DNA of 22,441 nucleotides from a virus. This document shows positions 7,921 to 15,908 of the stretch, one piece after another. Each line of letters begins with the position of its first letter. Position 1 is the first letter of the stretch. The notes under the pieces are model-generated. The model made no database searches, was not told where the DNA came from, and was given only the letters and a program-made list of their open reading frames with translations. The DNA is taken from the IMG/VR virus record IMGVR_UViG_3300025110_001552, positions 1-22,441 of that record; one strand, 5' to 3'. The position numbers and the translations under genes were made by a program.

Positions 7921-7940
7921 AGAGGTGTAGAGTAACCTCT
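7921..7940 (-). promoter_or_regulatory. Hairpin in the 5' leader of the scaffold gene
   Basis: A perfect six-base inverted repeat, AGAGGT / ACCTCT, with an eight-base loop ends 20 bases before the scaffold ATG at 7900. It is followed by TGTAAAAAAA rather than a T-run on the transcribed strand, so it is not an intrinsic terminator for this transcript. It could shield the message 5' end or act on translation. Confidence 0.45.
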
Positions 7941-7971
7941 GCATTTTTGTCTTACACTACTGTTTTTATTT

Positions 7972-8040
7972 GACAGGTCTTGTCAGTAGGCATCAAGACC
8001 GATTACAAAATGAAGGTCTAGTTTAACCCCCAGACCTGTC
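7972..8040 (-). promoter_or_regulatory. Leader with four mutually complementary segments
   Basis: In the transcribed direction four segments occur: A GACAGGTCT (8040-8032), B AGACC (8019-8015), C GGTCTTG (8000-7994) and D CAAGACCTGTC (7982-7972). A pairs with D over 9 bases and B with C over 5. Alternatively A pairs with B over 5 and C with D over 7. The two folds exclude each other, the topology of attenuators and riboswitch-like leaders. The same GGTCT/AGACC units could instead be repeated protein-binding half-sites in the DNA. No T-run terminator follows segment D. Confidence 0.5.
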
Positions 8041-8083
8041 TACAGGGTCAATATTTAGTATAACAGATAATTGTAAAGTGCAA
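8033..8083 (-). promoter_or_regulatory. Candidate promoter and overlapping dyad for the scaffold-capsid operon
   Basis: A TATACT at 8062-8057 (five of six matches to the bacterial -10 box) lies in AT-rich DNA just after the stop of the 414-residue gene. A weak -35-like TTGCAC sits at 8083-8078 with a 15-base spacer, shorter than usual. The expected start, near 8050, coincides with an imperfect dyad GACCTGT-ct-ACAGGGTC (8033-8049), which could be an operator. This is the only sizeable gap in the window and lies before the genes needed in greatest amount. A phage-polymerase promoter of unknown consensus is an alternative. Confidence 0.45.
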
Positions 8084-8085
8084 GT

Positions 8086-9330
8086 TTATGATTCTTCTAA
8101 TCCTACAACTTCACCTGTTCGTAATGTAGCTGCACCTGCTTGTGCTGCTGATGCTGATGCAATTTGTGCTTGTATTCTACCTATTCTCTGTGCTTCTGAT
8201 TGTTGCCCTAATTCAGTAGCTTGTACATATCCTGTAGATGTTACTTCACCTCTACCAAATCTCTCTGCACCGCCTGATAGTCCAGGTAATACTGTAGATG
8301 CAGCTTGAAATCCTCTTCTAGCTTGTGCTTGTGTTAATCCTTGTTGTTGTAACCCTCTAGCTACTTGTGTTGTAAGTGCAGATGTACCTAATGCTACTTC
8401 TGCTTCTGCCATAATCTGACTTTGTCTTATTTGATTTTCTAATACTGATGTATTTAATTTAGGTGATATAAACATACCAAATATAGATTCTTCATTTAAA
8501 TCTAAATTAAACTCTCTAAGATACACTTCTTTAACTTGTGGTATATTTTGTACAATATTTTGATAACCTACTTGTAATCTCTCTGCAAACTCTGCAGGTG
8601 ATACATCACCAGATATAGCTTCTACAATGTCTGCATCAAATACTTGTGGATTTAAATTGTAGTTTCTTAGTTCTAATTGCATAAACTCTTTTGCAACAAT
8701 GTATTCTTGTTCTGTCATACGAAGTGAATTATCTTCTTTTCTAATGCCAGGGTAAACAGTTTCCATCATTGGGTCTGAACGCATCTGTAGTAGTGCTAGT
8801 TCACTGCTACCAGTGTCTATGTAACCTTGTACATATACATCAATTAATCTTTCATCTAAATATGGAAATCTTAATTTAGCTTCTTCTTTAGTTGTAAGAC
8901 TTGGTGATTCTACTGGTTCATATGGTACTTCTACAGTTTGTGGTGTATATACTTGTACGCTTTGTTGTGCAGCGTTAAGTCTTTCTTCTAATAATCTTCC
9001 ATCTCTTTGTTTATTAAGTCTATCTATTTCTGCTTGTACTGTTGCATCTGTGTATGTACCTGCAGCATCCTCTTGTTTTACATATCTTCCACCAGGTCCT
9101 TGTACAATGATATATTTAGTAACCTGACCACCACCTGTAACAATGTTTTGTATTTCACCTGGTGGTGTATAACCTTCAACTTTTTCTGTAATTAAATCTG
9201 TTTCTATTTCTAATTGACTTCTTGTATCTAATGGTTCAGGTTGTCTAGTCTTTAAAAATATTTCTTCTGACTCACCTCTAGCAATAGCTTCATCTTCGCT
9301 ACCATATCCTAATCTTTGCCACCACTCCAT
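8086..9330 (-). CDS. Unknown virion-associated protein, Ala/Gln-rich helical C-terminus (414 aa)
   Basis: No family recognised. The N-terminal 140 residues are acidic and mixed (EIETDLITEKVEGYTPPGE, then GGGQVTKYIIVQGPGGRYVK) and lead into a helix (TVQAEIDRLNKQRDGRLLEE). The middle third is helical and acidic. Residues 300-410 are long amphipathic Ala/Gln-rich helices (QIMAEAEVALGTSALTTQVA, RGLQQQGLTQAQARRGFQAA, RIQAQIASASAAQAGAATLR), a composition resembling small internal-core proteins such as T7 gp14; this is an analogy, not a match. The AGGAG ribosome site is well placed before ATG 9330. It is the last gene of the six-gene block before the capsid leader. It is probably a structural or ejected protein, not an enzyme. 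Confidence 0.6.
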   Translation of the reverse strand: MEWWQRLGYGSEDEAIARGESEEIFLKTRQPEPLDTRSQLEIETDLITEKVEGYTPPGEIQNIVTGGGQVTKYIIVQGPGGRYVKQEDAAGTYTDATVQAEIDRLNKQRDGRLLEERLNAAQQSVQVYTPQTVEVPYEPVESPSLTTKEEAKLRFPYLDERLIDVYVQGYIDTGSSELALLQMRSDPMMETVYPGIRKEDNSLRMTEQEYIVAKEFMQLELRNYNLNPQVFDADIVEAISGDVSPAEFAERLQVGYQNIVQNIPQVKEVYLREFNLDLNEESIFGMFISPKLNTSVLENQIRQSQIMAEAEVALGTSALTTQVARGLQQQGLTQAQARRGFQAASTVLPGLSGGAERFGRGEVTSTGYVQATELGQQSEAQRIGRIQAQIASASAAQAGAATLRTGEVVGLEES

Positions 9331-9338
9331 AATTACTC

Positions 9339-10529
9339 CTAACTAAATGCTGCCGATAAATCTTGTTTAAAATTACCTGCCATACCACTAAGTATATCTT
9401 GTTGTACACCTGGTGTATTCTGGTAATCGTTTCTTACTTGCTTACCTATAATTGTGTAATCACCTTTAAAATCTTTAGCTAAGTTATCCATATATGATTT
9501 AAACTCTTTGTTTGGTGCTTGTTTAGTTATGTTAAATCCATAGTTATACAATGGTGCAGACCAAGTGCTGTGTTTAGAACCAGAGAAATGTGGATATACT
9601 TTATCATGTGCAGCTTGTAACTCTGTTCTTATTTTTTCTTCTTGTACATTACTTTCACTAAGTGCATCTAGTCTTAACATACCTGCATACTTTTCTAATT
9701 GTCCTGATTCTATGTAACCATTTAATGCACTTTCACCCATTATGTCAATAATAATATTTTTAGCTGCTAGTTCTCCTGTCTTTGTTTCATCAATCATACC
9801 TATATATTTACGATATGACTCAGGTAAAGCATCTTCACCACCTACCATTTTTCTATAATAAGAATCAGATAACAATCTCATAATTTCAAACCCTTTAGCA
9901 CTACTCATAGCTTGACCTTCTATCATTTTGCCTGATGTAATATCTAATGCTAGTTGTGATGACAAAGCATTAAAACCAGAACCAGTTATACCCAAACCAT
10001 TTAAATCAACATTAAAGTTTTCTTTGTTCTGTGCTAACTGTGCATCTGCTCTGTCTGGTGCAAGTAATTTAAGTTGTATAAAATTTCTTTCTTGTGTTGT
10101 TGTGTTTAAATAATAAGGTGTATTTTCTATTTCCTCTGGTGTTACTGGAATACCTGTAAGTGCAGAAGAAGCATATAGTTTTACAATATCCTCTTCATAC
10201 ACCCAGTTACCTGATATAGCAGCACTTCTATCTATATTCTTTTCTAATATAGTTTCTATATCTGACCAATTTCTGTCATCTGGGTCTTGTAGCTGTGAAT
10301 AATTTAATACTGGTACAAACAATCTTTCGTTTGCATTTTCCCATTCTTCTTTTGTAAATGATTGTATTCCTGTAGGAGGTTGACCATTAGTAAAGTAATT
10401 ATTAGAGTCTATAAAAACAACAAGCGGTAAACTGTATTCTGGTCCTGCAACATTAAATATTCCATAGTATTCGCCATCTACTTGTATGACCTCATCTGAT
10501 TCTATATACTCTGGATTAAAATTACTCAT
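9339..10529 (-). CDS. Unknown structural/ejection-block protein (396 aa)
   Basis: No family recognised. The N-terminal 60 residues look beta-rich (VIQVDGEYYGIFNVAGPEYS, LPLVVFIDSNNYF). Residues 90-390 are mainly helical and charged, including ERNFIQLKLLAPDRADAQLA and a Gly-containing break, GLGITGSGFNALSS. The protein has no cysteines, catalytic signature, signal peptide or membrane segment. The start overlaps the stop of the multidomain effector-like gene as TAATG, with AGGA about 11 bases upstream, so production is probably coupled to that gene. A partner or chaperone of the large protein is one possibility, and a minor virion protein another. Confidence 0.55.
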   Translation of the reverse strand: MSNFNPEYIESDEVIQVDGEYYGIFNVAGPEYSLPLVVFIDSNNYFTNGQPPTGIQSFTKEEWENANERLFVPVLNYSQLQDPDDRNWSDIETILEKNIDRSAAISGNWVYEEDIVKLYASSALTGIPVTPEEIENTPYYLNTTTQERNFIQLKLLAPDRADAQLAQNKENFNVDLNGLGITGSGFNALSSQLALDITSGKMIEGQAMSSAKGFEIMRLLSDSYYRKMVGGEDALPESYRKYIGMIDETKTGELAAKNIIIDIMGESALNGYIESGQLEKYAGMLRLDALSESNVQEEKIRTELQAAHDKVYPHFSGSKHSTWSAPLYNYGFNITKQAPNKEFKSYMDNLAKDFKGDYTIIGKQVRNDYQNTPGVQQDILSGMAGNFKQDLSAAFS

Positions 10530-13500
10530 TATTTATTGCTTCCTGTAAATCCTGCATTATATATACTAGCAGGATTTTCCTTAAGTTTTGTAGTATAATC
10601 GCTAGTGGTTTGGTCTGTACCAGATTTGTACGCTTCACCTATTAAAAACATTAAACCTTTTGTTAAACCCCATCCTGGTGAATATTTAGATATTTTTTCT
10701 TGGTCTAATTCATTCATAAACTGACTACCAAAATCAAACTCTTCTAGTTGTTTTTTACCTGGCGGTGTTTGAAAATAATCATATGCAGACATACCTAATA
10801 CTTTAACTGGTTTTCCTGTAGCATCTAACTCTGGTTGTCGTAATTCGTTATACACAGCACCACCTTCTCTGTATTTGTAAGCAGATGAATCTGCATATAA
10901 CGCTGCTTGTGCAACATCAGCTAATGCTACTCCTATTTCGTAAGCTATGTATGTTGGCAATATGTTACCAAATTTTAATCTACCAAAACCTAATTTAGAT
11001 GCTGCATCATCTAAATATGGAACTGCTTTTTCTATAGCTTTTTCTATAGCAACATCTCCTGGTGCTAATGCAGGTGCTATTTTACCTAATCCTGCTAATG
11101 CAGTTCCACCTAGTACACCAAATCGTGTAAGAGTTTTAGCTAATGTATTGTATAACTTTGGATTTTTAGCAACTGTTTCTTGTGCTAGTTGTGCAGCTAG
11201 TTTGCTATCAGTACCACCTTGTTGCATTTTATTTTGCACAGCAACTTTTATTTCTTTTTCTGTTGGTGCTGTAGAGAATCTGTGATTAGTTAATGATACT
11301 TCTAAATTGTTTATCTCTGGTACAAATTGATTTACCACATCACTGTCAGATGCTATATATCCTTTAAAGTTACCTGCATCCCAGTATTGTTCTACATTAG
11401 CAAAATTTTCACCTAGTATTTTTTCTATCTCTTGTACAGATATTTGATTAGCTTCCATATCTAGCAATACATTAAATTTTTTATCTTGTAACTGTTCTGG
11501 TGTATAGTATTTAGATTTAAAAGTATTTTTTAATTCTTCATTAGCTTTGTATATTGCATCATTGTTAGCAAATTTTTCTTCTATTATTATTATTCCATTT
11601 TCATTTAACAAGTTTTCTTTTATAAATTTAATTTGTTCTGCTCTATTTTTATCCATAAATTGAAATGCCATAGACTCATGTACTACATCATATTTATCTA
11701 CTTCATTAAATACAGCAAATCTTACAGGTTGAAATGCTTTAGCATCAAATATTTTATCTTGGTCATCTAATACATAACTAAATGCTTCTCTTCTAAATAT
11801 TGCATTAGTAACTAATTCACCTTCTTCAAATACATCTTGTGCTTTTTTTAATGGGTCTAACACTTCTACATAAAAGTTTGGATTATTTTTAGCTAATGCT
11901 TTTGCCCATGTTCCTTCTGTTCCTCCTATATCTAATACTTGATATCTTCCTTTTAATAAGTTGTCAGGCATAGGTTGTTTGTTAAGTAAATTAGATAATG
12001 CTAAACCTTTTATTATTTGTGTTTCATAAAATGTAGGTATTGATGTAAAAATGTGTTGATTAAAGTTGCCACCTTCTTTAACTAATTTGTTATAGTCATC
12101 TTGCCACTTATAAATATCTGGATTGTTCAAATCTATAATCTGTTCATACGCTGATTTTGGTCTATATTTTTCATTAATACCTTTTACAACATCATCAAAA
12201 AAGTCTTGTGATGCTTGACCTGCATCAGCTAAAGGTTTACTAATATTTTCTATTTCAAATCCATTTTTTGGTAAATCAGATACATTTATTCTGTTAACAT
12301 CATCTTGTATTAATACCTGCTCTAGCTTTGCACTAGGTTTGTTTGCTGCTTCTGCAAGAACAATTATTTCTTGCTCATTACTAAATGACAATCCTAAAGC
12401 ATCTAAATCTATCATGTTGTTTTTGTGTATTAAATAAGTTTCTACAGTATCACCTGCACCATATAATTGATTCATTTGATAAGATACAGCTTGTGCTGAT
12501 GATGGACTTTTAGACATTGATTGCCATGGGTAAAATCTATTTAATTTACCACCACGCCATAACACAAAATAGTCATTAGGATTATTTTTATATATTTTAT
12601 TATGTGCATCTATTATTACATTTCTCATGCGTTCTTTTAAGTTAGTAAATTGACCTTGTTCAGTTACTAACTCAACTAATACTTTATTTATTTCTGGTCC
12701 AAGTTCAGAGTTACGAGATTGTAGTCTGTCTAAAAAAAATGCTTCATCATTAAATACACCCATAGGTATAACTTCTGTAATTGGCTTATCACTAAAAATA
12801 CCAATTTTGACAATATCTGATAGTGCATCTGCTTGGAAATATGGTTTATGTGCGTATGCAGTTGATGGACTGTGACTAGCTAAATATATAAAAAACTTAG
12901 TTATATCTTCATCAGATGCTCTGTTTTTTAATATTCTTTCATATAATTCTTTAGCATCAAAACTTGTAGTTCTATTCCAGATATATTCTTTACCTTCTCT
13001 AGTGTATCTAGTAAAAGAGTCTGGATTAAATACTTTATTAGGTTTGATTACATCATCTGCCCATTCATCTATTTCACCTACTGGTACATCTAGTACATCT
13101 GAAGTGTAATTAAATCTTGTTTCTAGTAATGGTGCATCATCTACTACATTTGTAGGTGTGTCTGGTATATCTGTATAGTATTTATAGTAACCATTTAATG
13201 TTCTGTCATATTTGTCCATGCCTTGTATGTTTTTTCTTGGGTCAATAGGTTCAACTTTATTTCCTTGTTCATCTAATACCCAATCCCAATCTTCCATTTC
13301 TGCTAAAGCCATATCTTCAAAAGGAGTAGGTTCTGTCCAACCATCAAAAACAATAGCCATGTCCTCTGTTTTTTTTGTAGTGTATAAATCATCATTAAAT
13401 GCTATTACATCATAAAAAACATCTTGATTAACAGCACCTAATATTCTTGACTTAACTGTTTGGTCTACTATGCCTTCAGATAATTTATCGTACTTTCTGT

Positions 13501-14326
13501 ATCTTGATAACAAACCTTCTTTTATGTGTGGATTATCTATTTGTTCTATAAAATTATCTAAACTTTTTCTAAATTCTTCAGGCGTTACTCCTTCTTTTAA
13601 CTGATAACCTGTGCCACTTTGTTCTCTTAGCAAATCATCAGGAGTTAATGTATCTCCTTTTCCTTCATAAAAAGGTATTGGACCAAGTTCTTCAACAGGA
13701 TAGTTTTTTATAAATTCATCATAAGAAATATTATCAGGTCTTTCTAGAATATTTTGGCTGAACAATTCAGAATTTTTTTCTACTGGTAATTCACCAATTA
13801 CATTTTTATCTAAATTTTTAAAAGCTTCTACTTGATTTTCGTAGCCAATCATAGTTGCTTTAATATCATCTACTACATTTGTAGGTGTGTCTGTATTTTC
13901 TAAAGTATTTGGTATTGTAATATCATTTTCTAATGTAGTTGGTAATGTTGTTTCAACTGGAAAGGTATCATAATACTCTAATAAAACACCTTTCATACCT
14001 TTGCCTTCTTTTAATATTTTATTGAATTTATCTAATGCTTGTACATCTCCACCTTTACCTTTAGCATTAAAAGAATAATCTACAATAACTTCACCATCTG
14101 GAAAAACCCTTTGTACATTAACTATTGTGTCATCTAAAGTTTTATTTACATCAACTATTTCTGAACCAGATATACCTGTTTTTATTGGTATGTCATCTGG
14201 TAATTCTAAAACAAATTCATACTTCACTCCACCAACATCTTCTGCATAAAATATACTATTTTGAATGCCAGATGATTGTTTTATTAAAAACTCTTTAACT
14301 AATGCTATCCAATCTTTTTCAGCCAT
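10529..14326 (-). CDS. Multidomain virion/effector-like protein: ADP-ribosyltransferase plus SAM methyltransferase (1265 aa)
   Basis: I chose ATG 14326 (MAEKDW) because AAGG lies five bases before it; an in-frame ATG at 14338 lacks a ribosome site. Residues 1-115 are beta-rich and 115-430 are linker-like with two TPTNVVDD copies. Residues 440-585 are helical. Residues 587-660 carry an R-S-E ADP-ribosyltransferase signature: Arg591 in VLWRGG, Ser603-Met-Ser605 followed by a SPSSAQAVS helix, and Glu651-x-Glu653 in SNEQEIIV. Residues 797-917 hold class I methyltransferase motifs: VLDIGGTEGTW (SAM loop), EVLDP with acidic Asp824, YDVVHESMAFQFM, and LLNENGIIIIEE. Hydrophobic stretches (1067-1090, 1122-1145) may touch membrane. 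The gene follows the lytic enzyme in the putative ejection block. The domains are seen in sequence; delivery into the host and the targets are inferred, by analogy with T4 Alt (an injected ADP-ribosyltransferase) and phage polyvalent proteins. Confidence 0.8.
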   Translation of the reverse strand: MAEKDWIALVKEFLIKQSSGIQNSIFYAEDVGGVKYEFVLELPDDIPIKTGISGSEIVDVNKTLDDTIVNVQRVFPDGEVIVDYSFNAKGKGGDVQALDKFNKILKEGKGMKGVLLEYYDTFPVETTLPTTLENDITIPNTLENTDTPTNVVDDIKATMIGYENQVEAFKNLDKNVIGELPVEKNSELFSQNILERPDNISYDEFIKNYPVEELGPIPFYEGKGDTLTPDDLLREQSGTGYQLKEGVTPEEFRKSLDNFIEQIDNPHIKEGLLSRYRKYDKLSEGIVDQTVKSRILGAVNQDVFYDVIAFNDDLYTTKKTEDMAIVFDGWTEPTPFEDMALAEMEDWDWVLDEQGNKVEPIDPRKNIQGMDKYDRTLNGYYKYYTDIPDTPTNVVDDAPLLETRFNYTSDVLDVPVGEIDEWADDVIKPNKVFNPDSFTRYTREGKEYIWNRTTSFDAKELYERILKNRASDEDITKFFIYLASHSPSTAYAHKPYFQADALSDIVKIGIFSDKPITEVIPMGVFNDEAFFLDRLQSRNSELGPEINKVLVELVTEQGQFTNLKERMRNVIIDAHNKIYKNNPNDYFVLWRGGKLNRFYPWQSMSKSPSSAQAVSYQMNQLYGAGDTVETYLIHKNNMIDLDALGLSFSNEQEIIVLAEAANKPSAKLEQVLIQDDVNRINVSDLPKNGFEIENISKPLADAGQASQDFFDDVVKGINEKYRPKSAYEQIIDLNNPDIYKWQDDYNKLVKEGGNFNQHIFTSIPTFYETQIIKGLALSNLLNKQPMPDNLLKGRYQVLDIGGTEGTWAKALAKNNPNFYVEVLDPLKKAQDVFEEGELVTNAIFRREAFSYVLDDQDKIFDAKAFQPVRFAVFNEVDKYDVVHESMAFQFMDKNRAEQIKFIKENLLNENGIIIIEEKFANNDAIYKANEELKNTFKSKYYTPEQLQDKKFNVLLDMEANQISVQEIEKILGENFANVEQYWDAGNFKGYIASDSDVVNQFVPEINNLEVSLTNHRFSTAPTEKEIKVAVQNKMQQGGTDSKLAAQLAQETVAKNPKLYNTLAKTLTRFGVLGGTALAGLGKIAPALAPGDVAIEKAIEKAVPYLDDAASKLGFGRLKFGNILPTYIAYEIGVALADVAQAALYADSSAYKYREGGAVYNELRQPELDATGKPVKVLGMSAYDYFQTPPGKKQLEEFDFGSQFMNELDQEKISKYSPGWGLTKGLMFLIGEAYKSGTDQTTSDYTTKLKENPASIYNAGFTGSNK
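13136..13164 (-). repeat. 29-base direct repeat, copy 1 (inside the effector-like gene)
   Basis: This 29-base stretch is identical to 13865-13893, 729 bases away in the same gene and the same frame. It encodes TPTNVVDD near residues 390-397. Confidence 0.9.
13865..13893 (-). repeat. 29-base direct repeat, copy 2 (inside the effector-like gene)
   Basis: Exact partner of 13136-13164. It encodes TPTNVVDD near residues 147-154, within a low-complexity linker that also repeats TLEN(D/T). The 729-base spacing is a multiple of three, so recombination between copies would delete 243 residues in frame. Confidence 0.9.
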
Positions 14327-14906
14327 TGTTACCTTCATTAGGTGATGGTATGTTAGCTATACTAGATGAGTCATAATCAAACAAGTTTCCAAATTCTTTA
14401 GATTTAACTTGCATATAAGAATTAACATAAGCACCTATTGCATCAGTAACGCTTTCTAAGTCTCTATCTATTTTTTTACCTTTTGTAAAAGGTACTACAT
14501 AGTCTTTATATGCGTTCCATTTGTTTAATGGGTCTCCATCAGTTCCAAAAGATTTAGGATTATCAGATAATCTTTTTATGTAATGTGCAACAAATTGTGA
14601 AGCAAATTTTTCGTTATTGTTTATTTTGTTAACAAATTCTTTTTGTGTATATTCTTTCCCTGACTCTTTAAAAAAAGTTGTCAATGTTTCATCAGGTTTA
14701 TTTTCATCTCTGTTTTTATAAAAACCTTCTACATTGACTTGATACACACCATAATCTTTAGTGCCATTAGTATTTGTTCCAATAACATCATTATTTAATC
14801 CAGATTCAAAAGAAGCAGTCATAATTAATAATGGTATTAAAGCATCACTAACACCAAAATTTTGTAGATATTCTACTAAATCACTTATTCGTACAGAGAC
14901 AGCCAT
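14319..14906 (-). CDS. Lytic transglycosylase/lysozyme-like wall-degrading enzyme (195 aa)
   Basis: Predicted to cut the peptidoglycan glycan strand. Residues 28-58 show the lysozyme/SLT pattern: a helix ending in the catalytic acid, IMTASFESGLN (Glu34), then G.NTNGTKDYGVYQVN (50-58), the 'YG.(Y/F)Q(I/V)N' beta hairpin that lines the active site. KWNAYKDY at 129-136 matches the closing segment of this fold. There is no signal peptide or membrane anchor, and the gene lies between large putative virion proteins rather than beside a holin. A virion-carried enzyme that opens the wall for DNA entry (the role of the T7 gp16 N-terminal domain) is therefore more likely than a lysis enzyme. A good AGGTGG site precedes the start, and its stop is overlapped by the next gene. 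Confidence 0.8.
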   Translation of the reverse strand: MAVSVRISDLVEYLQNFGVSDALIPLLIMTASFESGLNNDVIGTNTNGTKDYGVYQVNVEGFYKNRDENKPDETLTTFFKESGKEYTQKEFVNKINNNEKFASQFVAHYIKRLSDNPKSFGTDGDPLNKWNAYKDYVVPFTKGKKIDRDLESVTDAIGAYVNSYMQVKSKEFGNLFDYDSSSIANIPSPNEGNNG

Positions 14907-15898
14907 TACCCACCTAATGATTTAAGTCTCATTATGGACTGACTAATATTTCCTACATTGTTTCTTGCTCTACCAACATCTTGTTGTCTAGCAAGCACAC
15001 CTTCAAAATCTCCTGCTATTCTTTCTTGTAGTCTTGATACTGCATCTACTTCTTCTGGTATAGGCTCTATAATTTGTTCTGTTTCTACTGTTTCTATTGG
15101 TCTTTCAGACAAAGGTTCAACAGTTTTTTTTCTAGTTTCTATTGTTGTAACTTCAGGTCCTTCAACAGACATTCTTGCAACAGCTTCATCACTATAAAAT
15201 TCTTTTTGTTCTAATTCTTTTAATACTAATTCGTAATAGTTTCTTTCTTTTTTTGTAGCTTTTTTTCCTATAGAATTAAATATTGCATCTACTGTTTGTA
15301 GTCTTGTAGCCTTATCACTTTCTCTATATTGTTTTGGTATATAAATCTCTTCACCAGGATTTAATAATTCTAAATCTATTGCTGTGTCATAACCAACACC
15401 TGTAGAAAAATTAGATGCTGTCATAGCTTTTATTAAAGCATTTCTTGTTTCCCTACCTGCTCTTCCATATTCCTGAGTATAATTTTCCATAGACAACCAT
15501 TGTGTTCTAACTAATCTATCTTGTAATGTTCTTAACAATTTAGGAGTTTCAATTAATTTATCTAATACTATGTCCTCATCTCCTGGGTAGTACCAATTAC
15601 CTTGTGGATTTAAACCTTGTAGATAAACATTAACATCTTGAAATTTTGGTGTACCATCTTCGTTTTTTTGTCCTGTATTTATTAATGAAGGATAACCAAA
15701 AGGAGAAGTAGATGTGTAATTTACTCCACCACCTAATACAATATCTTGACCTGCTTTGCCTTCCTCTTTAATTGCACCTGTTAGGTTTACTGGCTCTTCT
15801 TCTTGCCAACCATCATTTAGATATGTTTGTAATTTTGATTTTTCAATTTGTATATTAACTACACTTCCATCTTCTTTTATTTTATAAATTGTTATCAT
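14906..15898 (-). CDS. Unknown protein of the putative ejection block (330 aa)
   Basis: No family recognised. Residues 1-30 form a small beta unit (MITIYKIKEDGSVVNIQIEK). Residues 50-110 are Gly/Tyr/Pro-rich and extended (YTSTSPFGYPSLINTG, NPQGNWYYPGDE). Residues 115-240 are helical and basic (LLRTLQDRLVRTQWLSMENY, KKATKKERNYYELVLKELEQ). Residues 250-285 are a Glu/Thr/Pro-rich linker (PLSERPIETVETEQIIEPIP). The end is a helix with LQERIAGDFEGVLARQQDVG. Such helix-linker-helix proteins are common among internal virion or minor head proteins. ATG 15898 has a good GAGGA site, and the stop overlaps the transglycosylase start as TAATG, so the two are made together. It might be a carrier or partner of the enzyme. 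Confidence 0.6.
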   Translation of the reverse strand: MITIYKIKEDGSVVNIQIEKSKLQTYLNDGWQEEEPVNLTGAIKEEGKAGQDIVLGGGVNYTSTSPFGYPSLINTGQKNEDGTPKFQDVNVYLQGLNPQGNWYYPGDEDIVLDKLIETPKLLRTLQDRLVRTQWLSMENYTQEYGRAGRETRNALIKAMTASNFSTGVGYDTAIDLELLNPGEEIYIPKQYRESDKATRLQTVDAIFNSIGKKATKKERNYYELVLKELEQKEFYSDEAVARMSVEGPEVTTIETRKKTVEPLSERPIETVETEQIIEPIPEEVDAVSRLQERIAGDFEGVLARQQDVGRARNNVGNISQSIMRLKSLGG

Positions 15899-15908
15899 AC
15901 TTTCCTCA

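Noticed and set aside
7972-8040. tRNA-like shape on the plus strand: closing GACAGGT/ACCTGTC, a CTTG..AGTAGG..CAAG arm and a GTTTAACCC that fits the T-loop consensus
   Set aside because: The T-stem would need TCTAG to pair with CCCAG and does not; no 5-bp/7-base anticodon arm can be drawn; base 8 is not T. I treat it as regulatory inverted repeats, with a degenerate tRNA only a remote possibility.
8078-8308. Cysteine-rich plus-strand open frame (76 codons) that could look like a small metal-binding peptide
   Set aside because: The Cys/Ala pattern is the antisense of the Ala/Gln-rich C-terminus of the 414-residue protein; no ribosome site or promoter supports it.
10947-11285. Plus-strand open frame of 112 codons opposite the effector-like gene
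   Set aside because: It is antisense to the well-supported C-terminal hydrophobic region of the large protein and has no independent support.
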